From Paracentrotus lividus (lineage: Eukaryota; Echinodermata; Echinoidea; Camarodonta; Echinidae): a stretch of DNA of 64,000 bases. Under the pieces are notes generated by a model. The model did no database searches. It worked only from the letters and a program-made list of their open reading frames with translations, and had not been told where the DNA came from. Both the position numbers and the translations under genes were made by a program. Positions 23,506 through 34,415 of this stretch are shown one piece after another. Numbering within the stretch: position 1 is the stretch's first letter; each line of letters starts with the position of its first letter. The DNA lies in the NCBI GenBank assembly GCA_940671915.1, contig CALNVZ010003435.1:17830415-17894414 (forward strand), in the 5' to 3' direction.

Positions 23506-23669
23506 CTGTGTGAGCATTGGACAATGATATCATTCAAACCATCATCATCAACATCACCAATCACAAGAGGTGCAGTAGGTTGGCATGGTAACGTATGTTC
23601 TGCTAGGATGTTACCCGTTTCCAAGGAGATAAGAGCAATGTGATCCCATCCTGAGATAATGGCTGCTGA
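23506..23669 (-). CDS. FG-GAP repeat exon of integrin-repeat-type membrane protein, copy A
   Basis: A 164-nt exon bounded on the minus strand by acceptor TTTGTTTCAG and donor CACAG|GTTAG. It encodes SAAIISGWDHIALISLETGN and then a repeat core, VIGDVDDDGLNDIIVQC. The Asp-rich loop DVDDDGLND is the calcium-binding signature of FG-GAP/VCBS beta-propeller blades. Phase 0 start and phase 2 end join perfectly to the C-terminal exon at 22514-22670. Known family behaviour: such propellers act as extracellular ligand-binding domains. The exact subfamily is not determined, though membrane proteins with a terminal FG-GAP blade and one helix occur in plants and animals. Confidence 0.85.
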
Positions 23670-24566
23670 CTGAAACAAACAAACAGACATCAAAGGTTAA
23701 AGTAAGAGTGAACTGAGTTATAAATTGCCAGTCTTAAAGCATAATATTAGAGATAAACTTAATATAAGAATGACTAAAATGGCCTTGAAATTTATTTGTT
23801 TCAAGGAAAGTAAAATGTTTTGAAGGGAAAAGTAATTCTTTTACAAATTGTTAACATTATAATTGGGGTATGAATGTATTAATTAGTGAGTTAGTGTGTT
23901 ATTATTAAAGTGGGCCTGTATCATATAACTACACTGCTCGGGATGTTGCATTATGGGTTAGGAATCAGGGCAGAATTGAGTAGCAGAAGACTTGAGGTGG
24001 GGATATACAACAGGGGCCGTGGAGGCTGCAGCCCCTCCACTTTTTTCAGCAAACGTGTACAAAAAACGCGAAAATGACCATAGCTTTGTAATTTTCAGCC
24101 TGTTCAGCCCCTCCACTTTCAAAAACGCTCCGCGGCCCTGTACAAGGCTGCTGGTTCGCATTGTCTTTAAAATAATGCTATAGCGCGATTCAGATTACTG
24201 TTGATAGATCAAGTTCTTAATTTTTATATTAAAGTTTTATTTGTGGCAGTGAAATCGCAATTATATTTTGCATACAAAATTTTGTATTTAAACAAAATGC
24301 AAAGAAAAAAGGAGTCTAGGGCAAGGAGATGGCTTTATTTTTTACTTTGTATATTTGAAGTTTTCAACTCAGAGACCTTCTTTTTTTTTGCTAATATATG
24401 CAGCTCAGGCACAAATTATTAGTACAAGTTCTTTTTTAAAAATAAGGGTTTCAGTGTTTTGAATCTCTGGAATGAAATCAAAGACAGGATGTAGGAACAC
24501 AAGCCGGTCAACAAGAGAGAACTCTCTGAATTCTTGAAACAAGAATGGGCTTCAATGACAACAGAG
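23670..24566 (-). other. Upstream intron of copy A, truncated by retrotransposon
   Basis: Closely matches 59103-59892 of copy B up to GACAACAGAG at 24566, where the Ty3/Gypsy-like element starts. The matching sequence does not resume after the element (30174 on). Copy A therefore looks cut off from any 5' exons, at least within this window. Confidence 0.75.
24011..24140. mobile_element. 130-bp hAT-like MITE with TACAA target duplication
   Basis: Ends CAGGGGCCGTGGA and TCCGCGGCCCTG are imperfect inverted repeats. TACAA stands directly before (24006-24010) and after (24141-24145). Copy B of the duplicated segment has one TACAA and no insertion (59456-59460). CAGGG ends are typical of hAT elements. 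A 5-bp duplication is shorter than the usual 8 bp. Confidence 0.85.
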
Positions 24567-24568
24567 AA

Positions 24569-24626
24569 TTCTCCGAATTACCTGAAAATAACTTCGGCTG
24601 TAGTGTCTGTTTTATTTATTGGTGTG
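24569..24626 (+). repeat. 5' terminal repeat fragment of retrotransposon
   Basis: 58 bp identical or nearly so to 30116-30173 (TTCTCCGAATTACCTGAAAA ... TTATTGGTGTG). It abuts host sequence directly, so any U3 part of a full LTR is absent here. TGGTGGCAGC follows immediately and could be a tRNA primer-binding site. Confidence 0.8.
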
Positions 24627-24779
24627 GTGGCAGCTCTCTATGAACTCACTCTCGTTGGAGACACCCCTTCAGCAGACAAATTGCTTTATCTCCGAGCCTT
24701 CAGCCGGCCAACTATCCAGTGTTGGTTTTGTAAGTTACTTTCCTTACTTTTGGTTTCGAGTTAGTCCCACATATTCACT

Positions 24780-25690
24780 ATGGCGTCGGCTGCTAGGACA
24801 CCGAAACAGTGGTGCTTAACCAGGCATGAAACAATAAACTCATTTGAAAATTGGAGGCAGAACTTGATTTACACGTTAACACTCGATCCGATATTCGCCC
24901 CCTTCTTGGGCGATGGGTGTTCGTGGGGCAAAAGACCAAATCAAACCCCCTTCGTAGCTTAACCGATGACCTCTCAGACATCCCTGCTGACGTGCGTTGA
25001 CTGCACGCTCGAAGGTCCACAATTTTGGAACTTATGCTAGGTCAGATAGCCCATTTTACTGTCCGGTAATTTCTCGTAATTCTATCGTTCGAGCTCTACA
25101 TCACTTTTAGACATATGGTGTATGATTAGACTCCATTTTGGTTTTCAGAACACAGGGGCACATTTCCTTGACTTCAGTAACATAAAGCTTGAGGCCGATG
25201 ACGTCCAGAAGACCTCTATCAGAGGCTTGTTGCATTTATGGAGGGATAATCTCCTTACTGCTAATGGTGGTATCTCCCATCACGGGGACCCGCGTCCAGG
25301 ATGATGAGGAGATGACGCCTACTTAGAGAACTTCATCGTGCTCAATTGGCTTCAGCTCGTTCACACAGACCTCCCACGCCTTGGTAAAACAACGATACGG
25401 GACAGAATTGCGTTCTCGCACCCTGGCATCGCTAAAACCAGAGATTTCACAGGCCCTAGATAGCCTCTTAGATGAAATTCACTCTACGGAGAATTCTGCG
25501 CGCAATGAGAACATCAGCTTCAGTGCCCCACGCGATACCGTCCCCACGTCCTGTTACCCCACAAGCTAGGCCGAACTTCGGCAGGTCGGCCCGCACACCA
25601 CGGCGACCAAGCAGATATTGCCCCCTATGCCGCGAAGCGCACCGTGCTGATAATCACTTTTTAAGTGAGTTGTGTTTTCCTCCCTGAACA
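24780..25690 (+). pseudogene. gag-like region of retrotransposon, frameshifted
   Basis: Successive frames give [36 protein letters not shown] and [19 protein letters not shown], a conserved capsid-like region of this Gypsy lineage. A cysteine/histidine zinc-knuckle-like segment (CPLCREAHRADNHF, near 25620-25660) follows. At least three frame changes separate them, so no intact Gag can be made. Confidence 0.7.
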
Positions 25691-25959
25691 GATAGACGCT
25701 ATCTTGCTAAGGCCGCCAGGTTGCGAATATTTTGGAGTCTGATGACGATTGTGATGAGCTATGCCAAGTGGAGCAGGTGGACCTTTCTGATCCCGGCCCT
25801 TTGAAGGATAAAGTTCCCGCTTCTGGTCCATCATCGGCCTCAGGGGCAAGTTCGCCAGTCCCCTTATTTGGATGTGTTTTGTGGCCATCAGGTTGTTCGA
25901 GTCACTGTTGACAGTGTGCCACGGGCAATATGATCAGGGCTTCCGCAGTCAAATCTTTG

Positions 25960-26285
25960 TCAGGTGTCATTAAAGCCTAGTTCTCAGTCTGCCCACAGGC
26001 CGATGGTGCCTCCCCTCTTGAGGTTGTTTGGTGAGACGAGGCTCTCCTTTACTCGGGAGAATAAGGAGTTAGTTTTCGAAGGACTAGTTGTCAACACCCT
26101 AGACTTGGACATCCTTGCGGGCACTCCTTTTATGGAGCACAATGACATTTCAGTTCGTCCGGCAAAGCGCCAAGTTCGTATCGGCGATGACTTAGTTATC
26201 CAGTATGGTTCCCGGAAGCCGGTTAGCTGCAATCCCCTGCTGTGCGGGCGTGCTCATGTTCTCCGTGCCCTCCCTCGTTGACCGT
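25960..26285 (+). pseudogene. Retropepsin-like region
   Basis: Encodes LDLDILAGTPFMEHNDISV, the C-terminal part of a gypsy-type aspartic protease domain, preceded by a hydrophobic strand-rich stretch. The Asp-Thr/Ser-Gly active site is not clearly present in this frame, so the domain is damaged or split. Confidence 0.5.
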
Positions 26286-26811
26286 ATTGTTGCCTGACGA
26301 TTTGTCGAACTCACACTTCCGGATGAGATAGCCTCTGTGACACCCTTGCCCTTGAACCTAGGGTTACTGCTCAGACACCCAAGTACAGGGCAGATCTCCC
26401 TTGGCCCCAACCCTGCATGGTCAATAGCATGCTGGTAAGGTCGCATTCCTAATCTCACGCAGCAGCCTCACGTTATTCGTAAGCACGAGCATTTCTGTCA
26501 GGTTCGCCCTGTCTTTGTTCCTCTGACCCTCAAACCTCCGTGTTCCACCTCAGGTGAAACAGACCCTACTTGTCCGGCATCGTCTCCAGGTTCTTCCAGT
26601 TTCTCTGACAGGGTTAGGCTTGATCCTGACGGTGTTCTCTCGATGACTACTCGTCGCGAATTTCAGTCCCTCATGTGGCGAGTTTGATGATGTTTCGACC
26701 CCGCCTTCCCTGGTTATAAGGTGCCGTTGGCCCATTTGAGGCCGTCGTAAACATGGGCCCTGTTCAACCTCCTCAACGTAAAGGTCGCTCCCTCTTTACT
26801 CACGGGACTCT
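26286..26811 (+). other. Retrotransposon linker, no intact frame
   Basis: Between the protease- and RT-like segments. Only short disrupted frames occur. It has the GC content of the element. Confidence 0.5.
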
Positions 26812-27600
26812 TTGGTAGAGCTTCAGGGTAAGTTTGATTCTCTCGAGGAGCAGGGTGTGTTGCTCGCCCTGAGGATGTTGGATATTTCTGTCGAATATGT
26901 GAATCCATATTTCCTGTTTCGAAAGCCTAGTGGTGGCTTCCGCCTAGTTACCGCATTTGCTGAGTTGGCCGCTATGCAAACCACAGCCTTCTCTCATGCC
27001 AGATGTTGACTCCACACTCAGGAAGATTGGCCAGTGGAAGCACATCATTGCCACTGACTTGACTAATGCCTTCTACCAAATTCCCCTGTCCAAAGCATCT
27101 ATGAAGGTATTGCGGATTGTGACCCCTATCGAGGTGTCCGTGTCTACACGCGGTGTGCCATGGGCAGCCGGGTTCTTTGAGACTGCACTTGAAGAGCTTA
27201 TGCCGTGTCCTTGGGGATTACTCCTTGATTGGTGTTGTTGTAAAGCTTGCCGATGACTTGTTCTGTGGGGGACAGACTCCTGAAGATCTCTTGAAAACTG
27301 GGCGCATGTTTTACATGCCTTCGCAAGGCTGGTTTGCATCTTTCTGCTGCCAAGACAGTTGTGTCCCCAAGTCGACTAACCATCTTGGGCTGGATCTGGT
27401 CGCAGGGCACATTAGTAGCCAGCCCCATCGTATCGCTGCCCTTGCATCATGCCCCTCACCACGTACAGTTAAAGGAATGCGATCCTTTATTGGCGCATTC
27501 AAGATGCTTGCTCGTGTTCTCCCCATTGCGCATCCTTTCTCACACCCTTAGATGCTGTCGTCGCAGGCCGCGAATCCGCTGATCTTATTCGTTGGGAAAT
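26812..27600 (+). pseudogene. Reverse-transcriptase-like region, frameshifted
   Basis: Frames encode [17 protein letters not shown], then [15 protein letters not shown] (the motif with the first catalytic Asp), then [10 protein letters not shown] (the second catalytic motif, reading LADD instead of YVDD), and in another frame the thumb-like [11 protein letters not shown] and [16 protein letters not shown]. The frame changes near 27000, 27190 and 27330. LADD appears to be a lineage feature of some marine-invertebrate Gypsy elements rather than a new mutation (family memory, not checked). Confidence 0.8.
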
Positions 27601-27639
27601 GATCTAAGAACTGCCTTCAAGGTCGCACAGGATGCATTG

Positions 27640-28090
27640 GCATCTCCTCGCACTATCACTCTACCGCGCCCATCTGACCAGCTTTGGATTGTCATAGATG
27701 GTGCTGTAAAGACCGTGGTGTTGGTGCGACATTGTATGTTACTAGGCAGGGCAAGCCTAAGGTAGCAGGGTTTTTCAGCTCGAAGCTACGTGAGCGCCAG
27801 GTGACATGGCTCCCATGTGAGGTGGAGGCTCTTTCCATTGCTGCAGCCTGCAAACATTTTTGCCATATATTGTCCAGTCTAGTCACAAGGCATGTGCCTC
27901 ACAGATAGTAAGCCTTGTGTACAGGCTTTCCAGAAACTTTGCCGCGGTGAGTTTTCAGCTAGCCCACGCGTTTCAACATTTCTTTCCACTGTGAGTCGTT
28001 TCCAATGCTCTGTACGGCATCTTGCTGGAGCCGCCAATATCCCATTCGACTTTGCCAGCAGAAATGCCCCAGATTGTCTGAGCTCATGTT
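27640..28090 (+). pseudogene. RNase H-like region, frameshifted
   Basis: [31 protein letters not shown] and [15 protein letters not shown] match the pattern of Gypsy RNase H (VGATL, FFS.KL, E.EALAI). It is followed in another frame by [14 protein letters not shown] and [16 protein letters not shown] (DSK and DF.SR motifs). One frame change occurs near 27890. Confidence 0.75.
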
Positions 28091-28297
28091 GTCAGGTGTG
28101 CTTGTTCATTCGCCAGACCGAGGACTCGGTTGTCCACAAGGTTTCCATGTCAGATGTCCTTGCTGGTCACAAGAAGCTCCCATTCACATCACGGCCTACT
28201 TGGTTTGGAATTCAGTCAGAGTGTCCTGACCTGCGACGCACTCATGCACATCTTCTACAGGGTACACGGCCATCCAAGAGACTCACCAACGTGAAGG

Positions 28298-28840
28298 ATG
28301 TCAAGCGTTACCTCCGTGTGGCGACTGTTGCCAAGGATGGCCTCCTCGTGGTCCGTCGTGAACAGCCTCTCCTCTCACCGCGGTGAATGCATTGTTATCC
28401 CACGTAGTGTACTTGACGGTCTTCTTACATCTCTCCACCTTCAGCTTGAGCATCCTACTAATCACCAGCTCAAGACTGTTGTCAATCGGCACTTCTTTGC
28501 CCTTGACATGGACTCGGCAATCTCCCGTGTTACTGATGGGTGCCACCAATGTGCCTCCCTCCGAACTGCCCCACGCACTGTCACCCCTCAGTCAACTGGT
28601 GACTCTCCCGAGGTTGTAGGTACTTCTTTCTCTGCTGACGTTCTCCGCCGCTCCAGACAGATGATCCTCGTACTCCAGGAATGCGTCACTTCCTATACAG
28701 TCACGTGTCTCATCGAAGATGAACATCGTGACACACTTCGTGATGCTCTCCTTCGCCTGTGTGTAGAGCTTCGTCCCCTTGACGGCACACCAGCTATCAT
28801 CCGCACTGACGGGCCCTGGTTTTTCTGCCTTACGCAATGA
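28298..28840 (+). pseudogene. Integrase-like region, truncated
   Basis: 180-residue frame. HLQLEHPTNHQLKTVVNRHF and a following CHQC give an HHCC zinc-binding N-terminal domain. Part of the catalytic core follows: FSADVLRR with the first Asp and IIRTDGPWF with the second Asp. The frame ends before the catalytic Glu. A C-terminal-like piece (GVGDLVYLKTDRDK, near 29199-29240) occurs in a further frame. Non-functional. Confidence 0.75.
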
Positions 28841-30115
28841 TCAACATCTCAATAGCCTCAGGATAACACTCGAGCTGGGCGTGCAAAAAACCAAACAGGA
28901 ACCCTGTCGCGGAGAAGGCCATTCGCGAGCTGGAAGACGAGATATTGCGCCATGAGCCCACAGGTGGGAAGATCTCCGCTGTGACGTTGTCCTAGCACAC
29001 AGCACGTCTCAATAGTAGACTCCGCTCTCGGGGTCTGTCTGCTCGTGAAATGTGGACTCAGCGTGATCAGTTTACACATGACCAGATTCCCCTTTCCGAC
29101 ACAGAGCTTATTTCAACCCAACACACTCAACGCCTGGCGAATCACCCCTATAGTGAGCGGTCCAAGGTTCCCTCTGGCGTCCAGCCTCATGATGCTAGTT
29201 TTGGGGTTGGGGACTTGGTCTATCTCAAAACAGACCGTGACAAAACTACTGCCGTCCCCGGTATCTGGTCACTTCCACCGATACGATCTGGTGTAACATC
29301 CGCAAGTTTGTCGGGTCGCAGCTCAGGCAATCCTCATATCGGGTCCCGATGTCCCAGTTTTTTAGGTACCTACTACTGTCCTGCCTGCTTCACGTGCTCC
29401 ACAGATGTCCGATGGTGATGAATATACCGACTCTCCGTCAGACCCTCTCCTGATGTACCCACTGAACTTTCATCCCCTCCTACACTGGACCACACTGTCA
29501 TCCCCCTTCATGAGCCCCCGTCTCCCACTCACTAGGCTGCGCCAGATAGTGTTGAAGAGACTGTTTCCAGTACCCCCAAGTAAACACGGGCAGTCGTCCT
29601 TCTCGCTCACACCGCCTGCCCACTAGGTTTGATGACTTTATAATGTCCTAATTTCCTCCCTTTGTGGACTTCTCCCCATCTCTTATCATATTACCCTACC
29701 CCTGGATACTTATATCCTGTTTCGTAATTTTATATCGTGCCTATCTTAACATCCTTTTTATATGGACTCAGTTGGAAAGTTGGCCCCCTTTAGTAGTTGG
29801 CCTTTTCAAGACATTTTTTTTTGTGTAATAAGACTTGGCTTTGTGTTTATATGTGTTTTCTCTGCCGGTTTATTTTTAGAGAAAGTCGGTAGAGTACATA
29901 TCCATTTATATTAGTTTGTATATCATGTGATTATATGGTTCATGATTTTCAATCAGTGAAAAGAGAGTTGAAGGAAAGGTGGTTGCGCCAGTGATGATTG
30001 TTAATGTTAGTGTTAATAGCTTATAGCGCCACCTTGCGTTTCTTAATTTAGCTGCGTTGTAAGCTGCGCTTATCTGCACGGATCAGCCTTAGCCTTGATT
30101 GTGAATAAATATTGG
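28841..30115 (+). other. 3' part of retrotransposon: integrase C-terminus remnants and long 3' non-coding region
   Basis: 28841-29640 holds disrupted frames of integrase C-terminal type. 29650-30115 is non-coding and probably contains the U3 part of the 3' LTR, whose start cannot be located because the 5' copy lacks it. A polyadenylation signal AATAAA lies near 30104. Confidence 0.5.
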
Positions 30116-30173
30116 TTCTCCGAATTACCTGAAAATAACTTCGGCTGTAGTGTCTGTTTTATTTATTGGTGTG
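30116..30173 (+). repeat. 3' terminal repeat (matching part) of retrotransposon
   Basis: Matches 24569-24626 over 58 bp and diverges after GGTGTG. Lies just after AATAAA, as expected for an R region. Confidence 0.8.
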
Positions 30174-30704
30174 TTGGTAAACAATAAAGGGGACAACCGA
30201 CTTAAAAACGTAGTTTTCACGTATAGTTTTCATGTACTAGGAGCTGGCAAGTTTAGCCACAAGGGGGCGTACTTGATGCGGAAAATGAAATGGGGTGATC
30301 GATTCATGTTGCCCGACCTCATCACAGTCCATCTCCGTTCTGCAAACGGGCATGAAACTGGTGCGGCGTCCTCATTCAGTCCTTTTACCGCCCTTTCAAC
30401 GACTGGTCCAGTTTAAGACCGGTCTGAAATACCCGGTCATCACCCGGAAAGAACCCGGCAAGAGCTCGACCGTTCTTAAAAATCCTCTCGGGAACGGGTG
30501 CCCAGCGAGCTCCTATGAACGTGTTGGACGGGCTTCAACCGCTTCACCGTGTGCCTCACCGTTTGTCGCCGTGTGCACAAATTTGGCCAGAACGGTGGCG
30601 AACGGTGGGAAAACAGGGCGCATGTGACACCTGCATCAGGATAGCACGTTTTTTTTTTCTTCTTCATATTTTTCTCTTCTTTCACCTCAAAAAAATACAA
30701 ATAG
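30174..30704. other. GC-rich low-copy stretch, no gene recognised
   Basis: Contains CCGGT/ACCGG and CCCGG dyads (ACCGGTCTGAAATACCCGGT, near 30418) and resembles in style the CGTTC-rich element at 14829-15797. The 110-residue plus frame at 30295-30627 has no family signature. It is not the continuation of duplicate A. Confidence 0.4.
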
Positions 30705-30918
30705 ATGGACAACTCTCCATTCGTTTTGTACACAAATTTTCAGATTCTCCCCATTTCCTTTTGAAATATGTCTTCTTCACTTCTGAGCTCAAAATATGTC
30801 ATGGGAAAATATATTTCACACAACATAATGTTGAGCTCAGAAGGAGGTAAGATATATTTCGAAAGAAAATGGGGAAAATCTGAAAATTTGTGTACAAAAC
30901 GATTGGAGAGTTGTCCAT
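30705..30918. mobile_element. 214-bp hairpin MITE
   Basis: ATGGACAACTCTCC at the left is mirrored as GGAGAGTTGTCCAT at the right. Arms of ~95 bp include GTTTTGTACACAAATTTTCA / TGAAAATTTGTGTACAAAAC and TGAGCTC on both sides of a short loop. No target duplication identified. Confidence 0.75.
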
Positions 30919-31194
30919 AAGATCGGCCATTTTGAAGCCGATGATGCCAATTTGAGAATCCCCATAGAAGGAACAACTAGACTTTTCAAACTTCCATAAC
31001 TCTCTTATTTTACAACCGATTTTGATGAAACTTATTTTAGATTGCTCCTCTCATTTTCCTCTTTCCTGTAAGGTTGATTCTCTCCTTGGGTTGGATTCCC
31101 CTTTAATTGCTGATAGCATGCTAATGCTGGACGCCGATCAGGAGGATTTTTATATTTTCAAAACATGTTATTTCTAAATCCCGTCCTCCATCGC

Positions 31195-31690
31195 TTTCTA
31201 TCTCACTTCGCGGAGACGTCTCCGCGACAGAATAAAAATCCGTCTCCGCGACGGATAAAAAGTATTAGAGACGTCTCCGAGACGTCTCCGCGACAATTTA
31301 TGAAAAAAAGTCTGAAGTAGTCCCAAATCCGTCTCCGAAAATCAGGAGACGCCTCCGAGACGTTTCGGAGACGGATTTGGGACTACTTCAGATATTTTTT
31401 TCATCAATTGTCGCGGAGACGTCTTCTGCATATCGGAGACGGATTTGGGACTACTTCAGATTTATTTTTTAAATATAAATTGTCGCGGAGACGTCTCAGA
31501 GACGTCTCCTGATTTTCTGAGACGGATGTGGGACTACTTCAGACTTTTTTCATAAACTGTCGCGGAGACGTCTCATACTTTTTATCCGTCGCGGAGACGT
31601 CTCCGCGACAGAATAAAAATCAGTCTCCGCGACGGACAAAAAGTATTAGAGACGTCTCCGAAACGTCTCCGCGACAATTTATGAAAAAAG
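31195..31690. repeat. GAGACGTCTC palindrome cluster 1
   Basis: At least eight perfect GAGACGTCTC decamers in under 500 bp, plus near-matches, set in longer dyads such as CGCGGAGACGTCTCCGCG. Alternating phrases GTCCCAAATCCGTCTCCG and its complement give overall mirror symmetry. No coding frame. Confidence 0.9.
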
Positions 31691-31891
31691 TTTTCAGTGC
31701 TACACTGGAAATTATCCCAACATTGCAATCAGACTTTTTTTTCCCACTTCTCTAGTACTAACATTAAAAAAAAAAATTTCGCCGAAGAAAATCAGAAAAT
31801 GCAAAATGTAGTACAAATTTCACGTTTCTCTCATATTTTTAAACATTTTTTTCTTATATACTCTCCTCTAACCCCCTCTCTTTCTGTCTCC

Positions 31892-31892
<1 letters not shown>

Positions 31893-31931
<39 letters not shown>

Positions 31932-32085
31932 TCCTCTCCTCTCTCTCTCTCTCTCCTCTCCTATCTCTCCCTCTCCTCTCCTCTCTCTCTCTCTCCTCTC
32001 CTATCTCTCCCTCTCTCTCCTCTCCTCTCTCTCTCTCTCTCCTGTCTCTCTCTCTCCTCTCCTATCTCTCTCTCTCTCCTCTCCT
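31893..32085 (+). repeat. (CT)n / TCTCTCC microsatellite
   Basis: Imperfect (CT)n with CTCTCCT and CTATCTCTCC interruptions. The Ser/Leu-rich 141-residue frame over it is an artefact. Confidence 0.97.
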
Positions 32086-32087
32086 AT

Positions 32088-32276
32088 ATGTTTCGTTATG
32101 CGGACAAACCGTTGACTCTTGAGGAGATAACGCATAATTGTGGCAGTTATTACTGTGCAGTGTACCCAACCTTGCAACAGACACTAGTCCACTCTTCAAT
32201 AAAGAATCAACTACCCAGTGACGTCGATTACAGGATGATGAAGGTACTTCATCGGGATCACAAAATGACAATATAG
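32088..32276 (+). other. Unrecognised 62-aa open frame
   Basis: Non-repetitive stretch between a microsatellite and a palindromic element. Reads MFRYADKPLTLEEITHNCG and ends HRDHKMTI. It has balanced composition but no recognised domain, and splice sites are not evident. Could be a gene fragment or chance. Confidence 0.2.
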
Positions 32277-32404
32277 TGATTATCGAGCACGATGTAATTG
32301 ATATGTACCATCTCTCCCCTTTTAAAACGAATTATTATGTAAACCCTGTTTTATTTCATTTTCCCCCCTATTTTTCCTTTTTTTTTCTTTGTTATACAAA
32401 CCTG

Positions 32405-33370
32405 CCCTGCAGGAAAGAACACAGTGTCGCACAGTGTGTTCACATAGTCGACTATGTTAAAATGCTCGAATTTAACAGTGTGTAGATGATTTCACATTGT
32501 GATATGGTTTTCCACATAATATTCACATTGTGGTGTGCGGTTTCACACTGTGAATTTACCCGCTCACAATGTGATAATGTGGTTCAATTTTGTAATCGAT
32601 CATAAAGCGATAATAATAATTTTTGGTAATTAGTCGAGTTTTAATCATGCTTCTTTTCTAGAACAGTATTAAATACTTTACACAAGTTTTTTTTTAAACA
32701 AAATAATTTGAAAACACTAGAATTAAAAAGTGCAATAAAGAAATAAGCGTGCAATTTATCAAAAAAGATTTAACGAAATATAAACCATGACACAAATGTT
32801 TTATCAAAAATATAATAATATGGGAAAACATCTTACGTTAAATTGAAATATTCCTCAATGTGCTCTGGGCATTTAGCCCATAGAGCTGGAGAAGAAACAG
32901 ATGACTCATGAGCCATAGCAAAGATCAAAATGCTGTGTGTTATCTTGAGTGCATCCATTGATATTTCAATGTTGGTACTTCACAATGTGGACAGTATTAC
33001 ATTAGAGCGTTTCAACAGTGTGATTGGAGTTTCACATTGTTGATGGGTTTCACAGTGTGAGTGTTTCACAGTGTGGAAGTTTCACAATGTTAAATTGGGG
33101 CGTTTTCACAGTGTGGTCGCGTTGTTCCACACTGTGGTTCATAGTGTGATTCTCTGGTTATCCACACTGTGAATCAGCGTGTTTCACAGTGTGGCCACAG
33201 TGTGAATCCCTGGTTATCCACACTGTGACCACAGTGTGGTTCACAGTGTGACCACAATGTATAAACGCCCCAATTTAACATTGTGGAGCAGACTATGATT
33301 CACAATGTGAAACACAGTGTGATTCACACTGTGTTTCACATTGTGAATGAGTGTGTTCTTTCCAGCAGGG
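32405..33370. mobile_element. 966-bp TIR element packed with CACAGTGTG-type palindromes
   Basis: Left end CCCTGCAGGAAAGAACACA, right end TGTGTTCTTTCCAGCAGGG: 18 of 19 positions pair. Both flanks (32417-32584 and 32980-33360) are dense with CACA(G/C/A/T)TGTG motifs such as CACAGTGTG, CACACTGTG and CACATTGTG. The ~380-bp middle is unique AT-rich sequence. No transposase frame. Confidence 0.8.
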
Positions 33371-33400
33371 ACAACCTACCCCGTATACGGGGTAGGTTGT
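33371..33400. repeat. Perfect 30-bp palindrome abutting the TIR element
   Basis: ACAACCTACCCCGTA is followed immediately by its exact reverse complement, with no loop. It starts at the first base after the element's right end. Confidence 0.95.
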
Positions 33401-33757
33401 TACAAAAAAATGTCTTCATTAATTAAGCTGTAGTTAATTAGTGTTTACATGTTTTCAAGTTTTATGTGCCTCAGGTTTTAACCAACATAATAGGCTAACT
33501 ACAGACCCAAAATGGAGTGTGTGAATACTTTCATTAGAATTATCTGGCCCAAAAAGTGAATTTTGTAACGTCCATCCCCGGTCTCCCCTAAGTTGTTGAT
33601 AACTACCAATGTTCTATGCAACATGAAACTGCAATAGACTAAATGCGTGGATTGCTCATGAAATTACCAACATGTTAATAACCGACAGCGAAAATATCAA
33701 TATCTTTATATTTTGAGGTCAATGACCTTTTACAGTCCTCAGAGGTGGAAGGTAAGA
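33401..33757. other. Spacer, no gene seen
   Basis: AT-rich, with a TTAATTA-rich patch. No coding signal. Confidence 0.4.
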
Positions 33758-33969
33758 ACTTTTAATTGAGAAGCAATTGCTCCGAGAAATATAAAGACGG
33801 TCTCACTTTAACAAAAATTCAAAAATATTACGCCATAGCAATGTCCTTCTTAACCAATAACTCTGAATTTGCATCATATCATCATCATATTTTGATGTTT
33901 CGAGGTCATTGACCTTTCATTGTTCCAAGAGTTCAAATCTAAAACCCTGTTTATGATTACTTATGGTGG

Positions 33970-34415
33970 TACCTCACTTCGCGGAAACTACTTTTAGACG
34001 GATTTAGGACTACTTTGAGACGGTTTGGAAACGGCTTGGAGGCGGTTTTGAAACTTGTCGCGGAGATGTCTCTGAGCTGTCTCCAAGACGTCTCCTCAGT
34101 CCCCGCAAAGCTTCATGAGTCTCAGGAATCATGGAAACTACTTTGAGACGGATTTGGACTTCTTTGAGGCGGTTTGGAAACGGCTTGAAGATGGTTTTGA
34201 AACTTGTCGCGGAGACGTCTCTGAGATGTCTACGAGACGTCACCGTGACTTGTGGAAGATTTTTCACGTGGTTCAGATTTGTCGTCGTGACGCCCCTCGA
34301 GTTTTGGAGACGGATGTGGGACTACTTTGAGACGATTTTGAAAATTGTCGCGGAGACGCGTCTGAGACGTCTCTGCGACGGAAAAAAGTATCGGAGACGT
34401 CTCTGCGAATTGAGA
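33970..34415. repeat. GAGACGTCTC-type cluster 2
   Basis: Contains GTCGCGGAGAYGTCTCTGAG, GACGCGTCTGAGACGTCTCT and related variants, with GGATTTGGGACTACTTTGAG phrases as in cluster 1. At least three perfect decamers plus many one-mismatch forms. Confidence 0.85.

Larger units (their letters stand above)
24567..30173 (+). mobile_element. Degenerate Ty3/Gypsy-like retrotransposon
   Basis: Terminal 58-bp direct repeats (24569-24626 and 30116-30173) bracket gag-, protease-, reverse transcriptase-, RNase H- and integrase-like segments in that order on the plus strand. The gag-pol order and [13 protein letters not shown] motif indicate Ty3/Gypsy rather than BEL/Pao. All regions carry frameshifts and stops, so it is not autonomous. 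More GC-rich than the flanks, consistent with acquired sequence. AATAAA lies just upstream of the 3' repeat (near 30104). Confidence 0.85.

Noticed and set aside
31697..32122. 141-residue Ser/Leu-rich frame
   Set aside because: Most of its length is the (CT)n tract at 31893-32085.
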